Below, in pieces: positions 63,167-64,000 of a stretch of DNA of 64,000 nucleotides (the first letter of the stretch is position 1; every line of letters starts with the position of its first letter). This stretch comes from Candidatus Kapaibacterium sp. (lineage in GTDB: Bacteria; Bacteroidota; Ignavibacteria; Kapaibacteriales; UBA2268): contig JAPLFL010000117.1 in assembly GCA_026390695.1 (NCBI GenBank), forward strand, positions 1-64,000, read 5' to 3'. A program made the position numbers and the translations under genes. The notes beneath the pieces are model-generated. The model saw nothing but the letters and a program-made list of their open reading frames with translations. It had not been told where the DNA came from and searched no databases.

Positions 63167-63330
63167 AAAATAATACTGAAATGTAACCAATTTCTTTCTA
63201 AAGCGTCTTATGTTTTAGATTATCATAAAAATTGAAAAAACAAGATCGAATATAAATATAGTTAAAAAAAATTCGTATTTTTAAAGTCTGTAAGTTTACA
63301 TGAAAATAATATTTAGTTATTTGAGAAATT

Positions 63331-63687
63331 ATGACGCAAGTCAAGGTTGAAGAAAAAGAGAAGCATAAAATCATTTCACTTTTTGGCCAGTTTATGGGCA
63401 GTGTTGAAGTAGATTTGCTAAGACAGGCTTTGACTCTGCACGGAGATGAAAAGTACCTTGCGGTAATTTTGGATTTTAAGGAACTTGATTATTTAAATTC
63501 TTCGTCACTCGGTGCTCTAATTGCCGCTTACAACAATTTGAAAGAATTTAATGTCAAATTATTAATCTGTAATCTTAACAAAAATGTTCAAAATTTATTT
63601 GACATGACAAAAGTGGCTTTGGTGCTTGATACTTTCAATTCTCTCGAAGAAGCGGAAAGTATGATTTTTAACAATAAAAATTTTTAA
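63331..63687 (+). CDS. STAS-domain protein (anti-anti-sigma factor-like)
   Basis: 118 residues, one STAS domain: KHKIISLFGQFMGSVEVDLLR, LAVILDFKELDYLNSSSLGALIAAYNNLKE and VKLLICNLNKNVQNLFDMTK. The Ser of the NSSSLG loop is the usual phosphorylation site. Such proteins take part in partner-switching control of sigma factors or enzymes. A second STAS gene starts 17 bp downstream; the anti-sigma kinase may lie beyond the window. Confidence 0.85.
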   Translation: MTQVKVEEKEKHKIISLFGQFMGSVEVDLLRQALTLHGDEKYLAVILDFKELDYLNSSSLGALIAAYNNLKEFNVKLLICNLNKNVQNLFDMTKVALVLDTFNSLEEAESMIFNNKNF

Positions 63688-63704
63688 TAAATAGAAGGTA
63701 TAAA

Positions 63705-64000
63705 ATGTCTGATCTTACAGTAAACATAAAAGTTGCAACCAGAGGCGATATTACTATTATTTCCTTATATGAAAATATCCTTGCTTCTGAAGTCAACGAA
63801 TATTTTATTTCTAAAGTAAAAGAGGCTTTAGATGCCGAATGCAAGAAAATGATTATAGATATGACAAATGTTCTTTTTATCAACTCTCTTGTGCTCGGAA
63901 CCTTGTCTCTGGCTCATCGTGAATTACTACAAAACGGCGGTAGGCTGATTGTAAGTAATATCGGCAACACAAAAAAAATATTTGATATAGCTCATTCTTC
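63705..64000 (+). CDS. second STAS-domain protein, cut by window edge
   Basis: The frame from ATG at 63705 is open to the edge (98 complete codons). MSDLTVNIKVATRGDITIIS, MIIDMTNVLFINSLVLGTLSL and GRLIVSNIGNTKKIFDIAH are the three STAS blocks. The conserved Ser loop reads FINSLVLGTL, with Leu after the Ser instead of the usual Ser or Gly. AGAAGG lies upstream. It forms a tandem pair with the previous gene. Confidence 0.8.
   Translation, partial: MSDLTVNIKVATRGDITIISLYENILASEVNEYFISKVKEALDAECKKMIIDMTNVLFINSLVLGTLSLAHRELLQNGGRLIVSNIGNTKKIFDIAHS

Overview
The window is AT-rich DNA from a Gram-negative bacterium of the Bacteroidota/Chlorobiota/Ignavibacteriota group. Kapabacteria- or Ignavibacteria-like is my best guess, but no rRNA gene is present to settle it. 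The evidence is two large secreted proteins with type IX secretion (T9SS) C-terminal sorting domains, a PorQ-like T9SS component, a Sec/lipoprotein-type clade II nitrous oxide reductase cluster, LPS genes (kdsA, lptC), and promoter boxes resembling the Bacteroidota TTTG / TAnnTTTG type.

Layout. (1) 1-15204, nearly all minus strand: an accessory and detoxification region. Its left edge is the end of an ISL3-type insertion sequence that has cut an arsA-like ATPase gene. Next come an arsD-like protein, a DGC-family metal-binding protein, and a run of small enzymes (arylamine acetyltransferase-like, cupin, YunG-like, SRPBCC, an ArsN2-cupin fusion, isochorismatase-like, metallo-beta-lactamase fold). 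An RND efflux system (permease, adaptor, TolC) with its TetR regulator follows. (2) 15312-19523: a DUF2147 protein, a PhnB-like VOC protein, a DUF1801-SRPBCC fusion, and mobA and moeA for molybdenum cofactor. (3) 19987-27044: housekeeping genes (phosphohexomutase, enolase, thioredoxin, branched-chain aminotransferase) and a TonB-dependent receptor. (4) 27343-30706: a large T9SS protein with a cysteine-rich secreted protein. (5) 31579-38336: a complete nitrous oxide reduction cluster (cytochrome c, nosZ, membrane protein, nosL, nosD, nosF, nosY), followed by a DUF5916 outer-membrane protein and an orphan histidine kinase. (6) 42051-51158: envelope proteins, glycosyltransferases, PorQ, a thioesterase and peptidase T. 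(7) 51287-64000: core genes murE, ftsK, comB, kdsA-lptC-tpiA-pgsA/pgpA, HU, pyrB, prmC and two STAS proteins, the last cut by the window edge.

How the parts work together. The nos cluster is a self-contained N2O-respiration module: electron donor, catalytic lipoprotein, copper delivery (NosL) and the NosDFY maturation transporter. The RND/TolC operon probably answers to its own TetR protein. Sites matching TGAACAcTGTTCA lie before tolC, before tetR and before the DUF2147 gene, which suggests a small regulon. The kdsA-lptC-tpiA-pgsA/pgpA genes overlap by ATGA junctions and combine LPS assembly with phospholipid head-group synthesis.

Non-coding structure is rich. There is a MITE-like family with 21-bp terminal inverted repeats, a second dispersed repeat that has entered the 5' end of the TonB receptor reading frame, hairpin elements with GAGGCTGTCTC ends, a 21-bp tandem repeat, a hexanucleotide microsatellite and several intrinsic terminators. 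I saw no tRNA, rRNA, CRISPR array or prophage. No single locus stands out as a wholly new system. The best candidates for new biology are the ArsN2-cupin fusion, the TetR regulon, the nos-linked DUF5916/kinase pair, and the paired T9SS giant and Cys-rich protein.
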